Of a stretch of 64,000 bases of DNA, positions 54,427-64,000 are shown piece by piece (the stretch's first letter is position 1; every line of letters starts with the position of its first letter). The notes under the pieces are model-generated. The model saw only the letters and a program-made list of their open reading frames with translations. It ran no database searches and was not told where the DNA came from. The position numbers and the translations under genes are program-made. Where the stretch lies: assembly GCA_903813345.2 (NCBI GenBank), contig CAIIXF020000007.1, forward strand, positions 13,992,714-14,056,713. Direction: 5' to 3'. Source of the stretch: Owenia fusiformis. Taxonomy: Eukaryota; Annelida; Polychaeta; Sabellida; Oweniidae.

Positions 54427-57400
54427 GTAAGTAGATTGATTATTTACACACAAATTGTTGGTCACATATTTGGAGTTGTTATATAAGAATTGTGAAACTT
54501 TTTATTTAAAATTTAACTTAACATCTCAAATGAGATGTTGCTTGTACCAACTAAGGGACTTGGTACCAAGTTCCCGAGCTGATTAACTTTTTGCGCGGTC
54601 GTCTAAGCTTCTTTTTGTTTTATAAACGTCTTCATCCAGATTTCAGAAAAAAACTTCGGTCGGATAATCTTCAAACTAGTACAAATGTTAGAAGACACCA
54701 TGTTCTAGAACTGATCATCTTTTGTGCGGCTTTTATATTAGACGTTTATTGACAAAACCTTTTCAGTAAAACAGCTTGTCGGATAATTTCCAAATTCGTA
54801 TTTATGTTGGAATCATGAAGTTCTAGAGATGGTTGTATAATTTTTACAAATTTTATTCAAATTACACATGTTACAGTTAAATGGTACCAAAATCAAGCTC
54901 CTTCCTAGCCCTAAAAAGGAGCCACCAACACATAACATAATGAACGTAATCAATATATTACAATGCGTTCGTAAATGCCACAAGTTTCCCTTTTTAAAGA
55001 AGTCTTCTGATACCAGTTTGTCCAGTAAGCTGGTTGTTGAGATATCTACTCCTCAATGAAGTTCACGTTTCGCATTTGACCATAGAGCTTCGGGTCCTGT
55101 TTGGATCATCTTAAACGTTCACATCTTGGATGCTAAAGCTTATTTTTCTGTCCTATTACTCGTAACTGTGGTGTATGTCATGCATTAAATGTTCACGGAA
55201 CCATTTAAAATTGTCCAAATATTTGTATTGCAAGCAGTAACATTTACTAAACATGCATTGAATAGATAAGTCCAAATACCGGTAGATAACTTGAAATATA
55301 TATATTTTTCAGATTTGGAACCATTTGTGGACAAAGTGGAACCGCATGTTGGGAGTGCCGGTGGTGAATCGCTCATTACAATCTATGGGGGAGGTATGCA
55401 CTTACTCTTTGACAACCAGACCGCCACTGCACTTGCTCCGCGTTTCGAACTATCCTCGGACAACTATAAATCAACGGGAAAAGCAAATTATATTATTGCA
55501 TTTAAACATTGGGCCGTAATATTATTAATTTATTCCCATCTCATGATTGCAGATTGATAAAAAGTTTATTAAAAAACTACCAATACAGTTTTCTTTTAGT
55601 TTTAACTTTGCAAATGCTTCACGTAAATAAATATAAAATATTAAACAATCAAAATTAAATTGTATTTGAGCTTCCGTTAATCAGTGTTCCCCCATTTTCT
55701 TAGATATATAATCTGTATATGACAATATTGTTTTCCTTGATATAGTCTTTGCTAAGAATCAGTTCAACTTCAATCCTGGCGAGGAACATCTTGGCAACAG
55801 TGTCACTCTGGTATCTGATAAACAAGCCTACCCTTGCAAGGTTCACAAAGATGGATGTACAGAGACACGCATACAATGCTACACCCCGTAAGATATGTTA
55901 TATTATGTCTGACAATTGTGTCCATTGCTATCATACTATTAAACCAGTGCATTACTTCAGTCATATTACCTTGTAATGCCTCGATGGATCAAGATGATTG
56001 CTATTTTGATTTCGCTTTGCCACAATACACACCCTTTACCAATGTTCCATTCTGTGGCAATTGTTTTTATTACTACTTACGGAATTTGACTGATCATTTC
56101 AGTAATAATGGTGACCTTACCCTAGGTAAATGGAGACAATGTTTCACTGCCAGTCAATTCGCCCCGCGATACTGTTACAACGCCCAGTATCAAGGGAATT
56201 GATTGTACTTTGTAAAGAAAGCAATTGCAAGTGGTAAAAAAAACTAACAAAAAATCGTTGTTTACATTTGCCATAATATCAAAAACGTCTTTTGAAGATC
56301 TCGATTATTGGAACCGATTTCAATTGTCAGCGAGTGATGATTTAGCCTAGGTGCACCCGACTTGAGCAGGTCAGAGCCGCTCGTAATAACTTTATTCACC
56401 AGTTACATAAACATTCAATGCAAGACCACATGCTACTACGGAACGGCTCAAGATATCCCCGGGAATGAACCTTTCTGTGGTAACACTTGGTCTTGAATTA
56501 TATTATTGTGTTCTCCTGTTCAAATAATCGAGGTTTTAAAAAGCTTTTAAAAACATTTTTGGTAATGTTAACAAAAGGTGGTCATCACCAAGGTGTTTAA
56601 CCATTCCATCCACAGATTTGCAATTGTTTTCTGTACAAAGAATAATCAATGCCCTAGAGACTGGGCACTGTTGTATCGAGCGCCGAACCGGCTGTGAAAC
56701 CTTTACTCCATTTCCGAATGGTAAGGTAAGCATTATTACTGAAATGATCACTTCAGTATGATTCAGTAGAAATGTAAAAAACATGTCACGGAATGGAACA
56801 ATGGTAGAGGCTGTACATCCAATGACAGTATTCAGTTTATATACGAGTAGTAGTACCATCAACAGAGAAAATAAAGGTCCGCCTTGCATTATATAATATC
56901 TGAAATTATAATCAAAAATTATGAGTGTTCAGTACACTAAGGTTCTATCTTGCAGGCAACTTGAGCCAGGGCATTATTTCGTGAGGGTCGCGATAGATGG
57001 TGTGAAGATTTCTGACTCTAAACTATGTAGAGGAGATGTGAACGGCTATAGATGTCTCTTTGAAGTCAGACGTCACAACTTTTCTCCTACCATATCCTCC
57101 GTTTCACCAAGATCTGGTCCACCAGGTTCGATAATCTACCAAACATTACATTTTGCAGTATTTTCGGATCCTAGCTATGCATCCATTGATATCTTGTTGT
57201 TTTCATTTGCAATGTAGGAACTGTAGTAACTATGAGAGGGAAACTGTTTACGGATAGATACGGTAGCGACAAAGAGGCCGGCTCGAATGGTAACACCGCT
57301 GATATCAGGCGTGTATTCTTTGGCGGACAGAAGTGTGAGCTCAAGATGGAAGACCCCGTTACGAAGGAGTTGACTGACGAAATGTAAGTAATATTATCCA

Positions 57401-59511
57401 GTTAAGCATTGCAATTAGAATACATCCGATTTTGGTCATAAATATTTTTAGAATTCCATTTACAATGATCAAGATCAAATGAGCAGTGAGCATTCATTTG
57501 CTATATTTTCGATCATTAGACGTAGACGTATCATAGATAGCAGTTCTATTCGAAATTGATATATTAATAGGTTCACGTAGATTACTTTTTGCAAAACAAT
57601 ATTTTGAAAGCATAATGTATATCAATTTATGAATTGCACGCGACCAGTAGTCACGAAAGTTTCCCTTGTTGTACAATACATCAAATCCGAATTTAAAGCA
57701 TTTCAATTACTGTAAGTTACAGGAAAACATTGAATTTCGCTGTTATGTGCATATTCCTCGATGAGATCTGTCGATGCGTTCCAAGACACATGATAGTATA
57801 CGCCTGGTCTCAACTTACTATAAACTTACTATCTCCAATTATAAATACTATAAATAGCCATACGTTTGTGTTTAATTAAAGGATCAAATAAATAGTTTCA
57901 TTTTTATTGTTACAGTCATGTCTTGGTCACATTTGAGAACATGAATGTCTGGGTTCAACTTTGCACAAAATACTCAATCGACCGGGCGCCGTAGGGAAAA
58001 ATCGGAACAAATGTGACCAAGGCGTTAATGACGTTATGTGAAGACAAAAAAGAATTAATTTCTCTACTTTACTTTACTGAACCAACGAAATCGGCTCCCC
58101 TGTTTGTAATGCCATATCATTCAAATTTTACCATTTGCGATGTCAATGTACGACAAAGAACAGACAGATACAGTTGACCATGTAAAAAGAAGAAATAAAA
58201 GAAGTTATCATCTTATGTAATGATTGCAACTTTAATTTGTTCCAGGTACAACCTATCATTAGACTTTGTTGATAGAAATGATGATGGGATAACGGATTCT
58301 AACATGGGTTCAATGACGTGTAAGCTCCAGGGGTCTTACGTGGGCAGCATCAATGGAAGTTTCATAGTCTCATCACCTTACGGGGGATCCCTTGCCTCAT
58401 TGGAGGCCCTACGTGTCACATCAAATGACAAGATTTCCATGTTTCAAACGTATGCAGGTAATCATTTTTTCATAGTAAGCAATTTTCTGCAATGCTAATT
58501 AAATCGTGCCTTAACGCCATGTACGATCTTACACGAAAGGGGCATCCAGCAAAATGTATGAATTGAAACTGAAACCAAACACGAGTTTAGCAAAGTAGTC
58601 CACAGTGTCCCCGGAGTTATCCAAATAATTATCCAAAATGTTTAAGGTCACGATTACACTGTGCATGGTTATACTTACAGAGGTGATAGGGGTGTCCCCA
58701 AGTAGTGGCAGCATCGCTGGTGGAACTGTTATCACCATCACGGGAAAGAACTTTGATGACACGAATGCGCCACCATATGTTGATATTGCAGGTAATTATG
58801 AGGCCCTTTTTAATGAGACTAACACAATTATGAAATAAAAGTAAAAATATTAACTTGATCCAGCTACGGTGTCTCCTCTAGACTTTCATGTCATGTTCAA
58901 TTAAACGTGTATTTGTTATATTTTCCTTTGCTAGGTTCTTTATGTGAAGTTCTGTCTCAGACAGACACGGAGATTGTATGCGTGACAGGACTACAACCCT
59001 CTGCATTTTCCCTTTACCCTGGTAACAGGGGCATAAAGAAAGAATTATGGAAAAATACAAATATACATTTTGATGACCTTGCCTCGGTGTCCAGCTTCAC
59101 AGACACGAACCCAACAGATGAGTACACCATTGAGTGGTTAGATGAGGCTCGCTTCTTTGAGGATGAATTGGACTCATTTGTCACACGTATGCGAGGATTC
59201 TTCGTCCCTTCCATTGACAGTGACTTTAAGTTTTTCCTCAAGTCAGATGATTCCTCTAGACTTTATCTGAGTACCTCAGAGAATCCAAGTGACAAGGTAA
59301 AATATGTGAATACTGTACATTATAAAGTTTATATTAAAACAGATTTGCATGTTAAAACAAAAATTGATCGATGCTGTTCAACAAATTGACCATGCTTCCG
59401 CATGATTTTATTTTGGCAGGTCGAAATAGCATATGCAACTCGCCAGTGGAATTGGTATGACCGCGAAGAGTCGCAACAGTCGCAAAGAGTTTCCCTGCAA
59501 GGGGGACAAAA
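54336..59511 (+). CDS. PKHD1L1: Fibrocystin-L (PKHD1L1)-like protein, 5' part of the gene
   Basis: Nine exons join in phase: 54336-54426, 55313-55393, 55746-55887, 56956-57125, 57218-57383, 58246-58457, 58681-58791, 58935-59296 and 59420-59511. The roughly 475 residues visible contain a signal peptide (ILILTASLLFNYIVVA), a first IPT/TIG domain (VDKVEPHVGSAGGESLITIY), a second (ISSVSPRSGPPGTVVTMRG), a third (VIGVSPSSGSIAGGTVITIT) and most of a PA14 domain (WLDEARFFEDELDSFVTRMR through RGFFVPSIDSDFKFFLKSDD). IPT domains followed by PA14 is the N-terminal order of PKHD1L1, a very large single-pass surface protein. The last exon ends in phase 2 with the PA14 domain unfinished, so more exons follow outside the window. 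The symbol reflects family similarity, not proven orthology. Confidence 0.85.
54500..55090. repeat. Diverged tandem repeats of about 165 bp in intron 1
   Basis: GTCGGATAATCTTCAAACTAG/GTCGGATAATTTCCAAATTCG and GTTCTAGAACTGATCATC/GTTCTAGAGATGGTTGTA recur, with a third weaker copy towards 55090. The similarity is modest. Confidence 0.5.
55313..55393 (+). CDS. PKHD1L1: Fibrocystin-L-like: first IPT domain, part 1
   Basis: Acceptor atttttcag, donor gag|gtatgc, phase 1 at both ends. DLEPFVDKVEPHVGSAGGES then LITIYGG has the P-x-x-G-x-x-x-G-G-x-x-x-x-I-x-G pattern of IPT domains. Confidence 0.85.
55746..55887 (+). CDS. PKHD1L1: Fibrocystin-L-like: first IPT domain, part 2
   Basis: Encodes VFAKNQFNFNPGEEHLGNSV, then YPCKVHKDGCTETRIQCYTP. 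The Y-P-C-x-V...I-x-C-Y-T-P stretch is characteristic of the first IPT domain of PKHD1L1. Phase 2 at the donor ccccc|gtaag. Confidence 0.85.
55966..56715 (+). pseudogene. Cys-rich coding relics in intron 3
   Basis: Two plus-strand frames share a motif: DDCYFDFALPQYTPFTNVPF-CGN (55985-56066) and TTCYYGTAQDIPGNEPFCGN (about 56420-56485). Each ends in a stop without a good donor. A third piece, ETGHCCIERRTGCETFTPFP, lies at about 56655-56715. They do not fit the fibrocystin-L sequence and look like decayed copies of a secreted Cys-rich domain. Confidence 0.4.
56956..57125 (+). CDS. PKHD1L1: Fibrocystin-L-like: end of IPT 1 and start of IPT 2
   Basis: Encodes QLEPGHYFVRVAIDGVKISD, CRGDVNGYRCLFEVRRHNF and SPTISSVSPRSGPPG. 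The donor ccag|gttcga is weaker than the others, but the phase fits. Confidence 0.8.
57218..57383 (+). CDS. PKHD1L1: Fibrocystin-L-like: IPT 2, middle
   Basis: Encodes TVVTMRGKLFTDRYGSDKEA, then RRVFFGGQKCELKMEDP. Acceptor tgcaatgtag, donor gaaat|gtaagt. Confidence 0.85.
57384..58245. other. Intron, nothing recognised
   Basis: AT-rich intron between IPT 2 exons, without repeat or coding pattern. Confidence 0.5.
58246..58457 (+). CDS. PKHD1L1: Fibrocystin-L-like: IPT 2, end
   Basis: Encodes YNLSLDFVDRNDDGITDSNM, GSMTCKLQGSYVGSINGSF and KISMFQTYA. The F-Q-T-Y-A boundary before the next IPT domain matches vertebrate PKHD1L1. Confidence 0.85.
58681..58791 (+). CDS. PKHD1L1: Fibrocystin-L-like: IPT 3, start
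   Basis: Acceptor atacttacag. Encodes EVIGVSPSSGSIAGGTVITI then TGKNFDDTNAPPYVDIA. Phase 1 at both ends. Confidence 0.85.
58935..59296 (+). CDS. PKHD1L1: Fibrocystin-L-like: IPT 3 end and PA14 domain
   Basis: Encodes GSLCEVLSQTDTEIVCVTGL, then YPGNRGIKKELWKNT and the PA14 strands VTRMRGFFVPSIDSDFKFF and LKSDDSSRLYLS. Donor aag|gtaaaa in phase 0. Confidence 0.9.
59420..59511 (+). CDS. PKHD1L1: Fibrocystin-L-like: PA14 continuation, last exon seen
   Basis: Encodes VEIAYATRQWNWYDREESQQ then SQRVSLQGGQ. The exon ends aa|gtaagt in phase 2. In the family the next residues form the Y-Y-x-E strand, which was not found before the window end. Confidence 0.85.
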
Positions 59512-59987
59512 GTAAGTCGTTGTATATTTAGAGACATCGTCATTAGAATGTGTTTGTGGTGTATTGTTTCCATTATATTTTTCAATAAAGTTTAGACCCT
59601 TTTAAATTGTGGGCTGATTTACCACAAGAGCAATATCAGGGATATAATGGCAAGTGATAAATCACTTATTTGGGACAGGAATGATATCAGGATTAGAGGG
59701 ATAATATCTGGGATGATATTGATTATATCACATGCTGTATTTAAAAAAATTTAATTCAAAAGTTTTAATTTTTTTTAAATTTTCATTTTTTTTAAATAAT
59801 TTTTCAAATTTTTTTATTTTTTCAAAATATTGAATTTTTCACACACATTTATTTTTTGATTAAAACAAGTGCGTGATACAGGGGTTGCCATTTTAGTAAA
59901 GGGTGTAAATACGTTTCTGTGCTTGATACAGGGTATATTTAATTGAAAAGGTTAAATTATGATGTTGAATTATTGGTGTCTATTTAA

Positions 59988-60146
59988 GGAATAAATAATG
60001 ATAGGCCATTCAATATGGTGAAATTCAGCACGAGTTGGACAGAATGTTGTACAAAGCACGAACCGAAGGTGAGTGCATTTGTACTAACATTCTGTCCAAC
60101 GAGTGCTGAATTTCACCATATTGAATGGCCTATCATTATTTATTCC
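59988..60146. repeat. Near-perfect inverted repeat, arms of about 68 bp
   Basis: GGAATAAATAATGATAGGCC... and its complement at 60078-60146 differ at only a few positions, and the roughly 20-bp loop itself begins GCAC and ends GTGC. It would form a very stable hairpin in the last visible fibrocystin-L intron. Confidence 0.9.
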
Positions 60147-60429
60147 GATTCAAACATAAAAATTAGTAAAAGCCGTGTCTGTGGAACGGGCATGAAGGAA
60201 GAATACGCATGCTGTCAAGATTCTGAAGTCGGCCGGAAAAAGTTTAGAATTTGTTTGGGCTGTTCTATTTTACTCCCCGTTTTAGATTTTATACGGTGTA
60301 TAAACTTGAAGTCAGCCATAGTTAAATAGTTACAGTAGTTACGGAGGGAGTAAAAAAGAACAGCTATCCCCGGACAGAGCCCCAGATGTGCAGCTGAGAT
60401 GTGACGTCACTCAAAACAATGCAAATTGC

Positions 60430-61056
60430 AGATTGAATAGAGCATGGTCGTGCATCTATGGAGAATTAGAGAACGTTCTATATACGAAATCCCTGACATC
60501 AGGAAAGAACTTCGTGATTTGCACGATATTTTATTTAACTGTGATCACGAGCTTTGGCATCGTCAAATGTGGAATGACGGACGCAATGTTAATGGTAATA
60601 AAGTTAGAACATATCGATTACATAAGACACACGCCATTGGTCCGGAATACTATGTTAATGCGAACCTCACTCGCTTTCAGAGGCGTGCTATTGCCCAACT
60701 TAGAAGCGGAACGTTGCCACTCAAATTAGAGACTGGGAGATACACCAACATTCCACTTAATGAGCGACTATGTCTCTGTGGCAACGCCGTGGAAACAGAA
60801 ATTCATTTTGTTATAGAATGTCACCTTTATGAGACTGAGAGGAGAGAGCTTTTGCATAAGGCCAGGTCGCTAATAGGGAATGACTTTGATACCACTAGTC
60901 TAGGACAGTATTGCTTACTTATGAATTGTGAATTGTTGCAACGTTCCCTAGCAAAGACTGTAATTAAACTCTGTATGAAACGTCGAACATTCTTATATTA
61001 ACTTATTAATCGAATTGTTGTTAAGTGTCTCATATGCCGACATCGGCAGGGCCAAT

Positions 61057-61106
<50 letters not shown>

Positions 61107-61180
61107 CGTTTTAGTACTATGTAATATTTTATGGCGTGACACTATAATAAATAATAAATACAATACAATACAATATATTG
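60430..61180 (+). mobile_element. 5'-truncated LINE: reverse-transcriptase C-terminus and 3' tail
   Basis: The 185-codon frame at 60444-61001 contains LTRFQRRAIAQLRSGTLPLK, then LNERLCLCGNAVETEIHFVI and ECHLYETERRELL, i.e. the C-x-C-G...E-x-H-F-x-x-E-C zinc-knuckle-like end of non-LTR ORF2 proteins. It is followed by a T44 run (61058-61101) and an AATAC-rich 3' end (AATACAATACAATACAAT). The catalytic RT part is missing. Confidence 0.8.
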
Positions 61181-61379
61181 ACTATGCTGCATTCTGATTG
61201 GTTGAGAAATTCGAATAAAGCACGGTCATGTTTGAATATATATTTAAGAACTGCCATCTATATAAAGTTTAAATAACTAACGTGAACAAAAGATTAATGA
61301 GATTCTGATTGTTAGGTTCTGAGAATGCTGCTGCCATCTTTGAATAAACCCTAAATTATCAATGATATAATTATAATCT

Positions 61380-63620
61380 ATTGTGATAACGAACACCTCC
61401 CAATCTGAATGTTTTTAACTGCACGGTGGCATTTGGATTAGACAGGTTTTACTGTATGAGTAATAGTAATACTGAAATTCAAAAAAATCTGAAGGCCTAG
61501 TCAATCTATTTTGGGAAATATTCTCAGCTATTTGAAATGAAGATCAACTTTGTAAGAAGTCTCTATAATTATTTTTTTAATTTATACAATAACATTATAC
61601 TCAACTTTAGTTCAAATTCCAATGCTCTGGCCTTGGCTAATCAAAACAGTTCATTGCAATTGTTTCATCAATTATTATATTATTATATTAATATATCATA
61701 ATTATTTCACATGCAAATACTGTACTGCCACTAATATTTGATGCTGTTATCTTTCACAATTTTGCAATTTTGCGGATATCAATTTTCGCTAATTATAAAT
61801 TTTTTATAATTTTGTATCTATTTTTTTCACCATCATATCATTTCTCAAAAAAATTTCCAGCTTATTTGATTAAATGTTTTTAAAACCAAGAAATATGAAT
61901 GAAACAGTACCTTCTTACCTTTAATTATTGCTATACCATGTACTTAAAGCCTTTACATGACACCTATCAGCTATCACCTGCTTCAAAAGCATAGGTGAAA
62001 CTAAACTATTGAAATCAAGTGCTCACTTTAAATTTTTTTTATATTTTCTGTTTGGGAAAATCTGTTAGTTATCAGCTGCATTTTTGTCAGTCAAGATTTC
62101 TCTTCATCAAACCAAATCAAATCCAAGGAATGTTTAGTCAAATATCCAGTTGTTCAGGAATCAAACTCAATTCAAAGAATGATTAGTTCCATAGTGTAAA
62201 CATATACAACAATATTGGTATCAGCCATTATGTTACATTAAAAAAAAAGAATGTAAAAGACTTTCATGTAAGCAGGAAATTTCTTGAAAGAATACTAAAG
62301 GTTTCACAACAGAATTTAGACGGTCATATGTTGAATTGCAGAAATGTTCTGAAAATGTAAGGTGTGTATGTTAGGCCAATGCATTATCTAAAGGAAAAGT
62401 ACTCATACAGATGATAAAAAAAATTGGAGATTGAGACAGGGAAGGTGCAAAGACCCATCAACATTTTTTTTCAAAAATGTTTTCCTGATTTTCAGTTCCT
62501 TCCATTTTTTTTATAATGTTTTCACATTAATATGTTGCATTTGTAGACAAAGTTAACATACTAAAGAGAAAATATTTTCCTTTTAAGAGTTTATTTGTGT
62601 CTCCAAATGCAACATACTGATGCATAAAACATTTATAAAAATTGAATAGAAGGGGAAATTTTAAATTCAACGAACATATAGGCCCACTGAGCATTTATTT
62701 TGCACAGGGCTTTTATTAGAAAGAACTCAAAATAAATGCAATTGGCTTTTATTAAGACTAAGAGGGAAATTGAAAACATTTTTCCAAGGGGACAGGCATT
62801 TATTAAGAGGGAAAATAGCTTTCCCAAGCCAGTGGGTGTTTATTTCGAGGCGTATTATCAATCGAAGAGTTGACACATGGCCTTCATATACTCATGCAAT
62901 AGTATCTATCATCTCTGATTGCACACTTCTGTTTTACCTTTCAAGCATTCGATTTGGATTTTGGAATGTCATAAAGCTATGCGGTCAAAAGTAATCTTAA
63001 TACTTTTTAGTGAAAATGCATTTATATTTTTAAAATGCAGAATCTTGCGAATGCAAAATCCTCGAAATCCGATCACCTTCGCATCTGAATGTTTTTTTTA
63101 ACTGGTCATGGTGTTTTAACTGGTCATGGTGGCATTTGGATTAGACAGATATTACTGTATAAGTATTAGACAGATATTACTGTATAAGTATAATAGTATT
63201 ACTGGAATTCCAAAAAATCATAACGCCTACAATGCTAGTAATATTAAGTGAAAATGCATTAATATTTTTTCAAAATCAAGAATCTTTCGGATGCAAAAAC
63301 CTCGAAATCAGACGTTTAAATCTGAATGTTTTTAATTTGTAGCGGTGGCATTTGGATAAGACAGGTTTTACTGTATAAGTATAATAGACATTAATAGTAT
63401 TACTGGAATTCCAAAAAATCATAAGGCCTATAGCAACAATCATGTGAACTTCAGGTCAAAATTCCAATGCTCCCTTGGCCAATCAAATCAGTTCATTGCA
63501 TTTGTTTCATCAATGCTCTCAATATCATAATTATTCCACATACAAATACTGTACTACCGGTTAATTTGCGAGTTTAAATTTCATGAATTTTGAGAAATAC
63601 CAATTTTGCGGCCATTAAAT
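61380..63620. repeat. Three dispersed direct copies of a repeat of about 150-350 bp
   Basis: GGTGGCATTTGGATTAGACAG followed by TACTGTAT occurs at about 61428, 63130 and 63350 (the last with GGATAAG). CAATGCTC..TTGGC.AATCAAA and GTTTCATCAAT...CATAATTATT occur at about 61620-61735 and 63460-63555. No coding sequence. Confidence 0.75.
62000..63080. other. Intronic or intergenic AT-rich DNA
   Basis: Short frames only. No continuation of the PA14 domain was recognised. Confidence 0.4.
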
Positions 63621-64000
63621 TTTGCGGATATCAAAGGTTTAACTTCCATTATTCTCTGAATCCTCAAAATTAATTTATCTTATCTACAGTAATTACACCT
63701 ACCCAATATCATATACTTTGGATAAGATTTACAATCTCTAGATCTTAGTCAATGGCATGTTGCACCTCAGCCTTTAATTGGGGATATTCGCGACTATTAA
63801 TTTTCGTGATTTTTACACAATCGCGAAAAGCACGAAACTAAATTGCACGCGAAAAATATCGTGAGTACAGTACATTGAAACCATACACTCTTATATTTCA
63901 TAAGAATTTGCAATCAAGCCTAACAAATCTATTGGCAAAATATTAGAAGGCCAGCAAATGTACACATGCTAAAGTGATGAAACTTTAATGAATTTTAATT
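63621..64000. other. End of window, no gene recognised
   Basis: It contains TTCGCGA/TCGCGAA-rich sequence at 63785-63860 (ATATTCGCGACTATTAATTT), of the kind often seen in dispersed invertebrate repeats. No exon seen. Confidence 0.4.

Noticed and set aside
55834-56202. 122-codon plus-strand frame overlapping fibrocystin-L exon 3
   Set aside because: In the overlap it is out of frame with the IPT domain. Only its 3' part holds the Cys-rich relic, which is recorded separately.
60388-60729. 113-codon plus-strand frame overlapping the LINE frame
   Set aside because: It is a shadow of the reverse-transcriptase frame at 60444-61001, which carries the recognisable motifs.

Overview
The window is nuclear DNA of an animal. 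It is AT-rich, with small exons, GT-AG introns and very dense mobile-element debris. The gene families (an astacin protease, pentameric ligand-gated channels, a fibrocystin-L-like protein) and the repeat style suggest a marine invertebrate, such as an echinoderm, hemichordate, amphioxus or mollusc. I cannot fix the phylum from sequence alone. No rRNA, tRNA or CRISPR array was seen.

Four protein-coding loci can be rebuilt exon by exon, with reading-frame phase agreeing at every junction. (1) On the minus strand, 16475 down to the left edge, lies an astacin-type zinc metalloprotease: prodomain with a basic cleavage site, catalytic domain, EGF-like module, then at least three copies of an unassigned beta-rich repeat. 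It is incomplete at both ends. (2, 3) Also on the minus strand are two tandem paralogous pentameric ligand-gated ion channel genes, copy A (24165-31774) and copy B (32894-39666). Their matching exons have nearly identical lengths. Both lack the cysteines of the Cys-loop, have a very short M3-M4 linker, and end in a basic tail after M4. (4) On the plus strand, from 54336, is the 5' part of a fibrocystin-L (PKHD1L1)-like gene: signal peptide, IPT/TIG domains and most of a PA14 domain. It continues past the window or past the last 4.5 kb.

Layout: 1-16.5 kb astacin gene, whose introns hold MITEs, a mariner-bearing repeat and an array of 18-bp palindromes; 16.5-24.1 kb intergenic repeats and minisatellite; 24.2-31.8 kb channel A, with a LINE fragment, a fold-back element and a mariner relic in its introns; 32.9-39.7 kb channel B, with a 1.6 kb tandemly duplicated TIR element in intron 2; 39.7-54.3 kb gene-poor, with several TIR elements including one of 3.3 kb carrying an orphan reading frame and a purine-rich minisatellite; 54.3-64 kb fibrocystin-L-like gene with a LINE tail in its last visible intron.

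The most unusual items are the Cys-loop-less channel pair, the domain layout of the astacin, the palindrome array, the two TIR elements at 36.4 and 50.4 kb, and reciprocal empty sites that date several insertions. The four genes have no obvious shared pathway. The two channels are a tandem duplication and may co-assemble.
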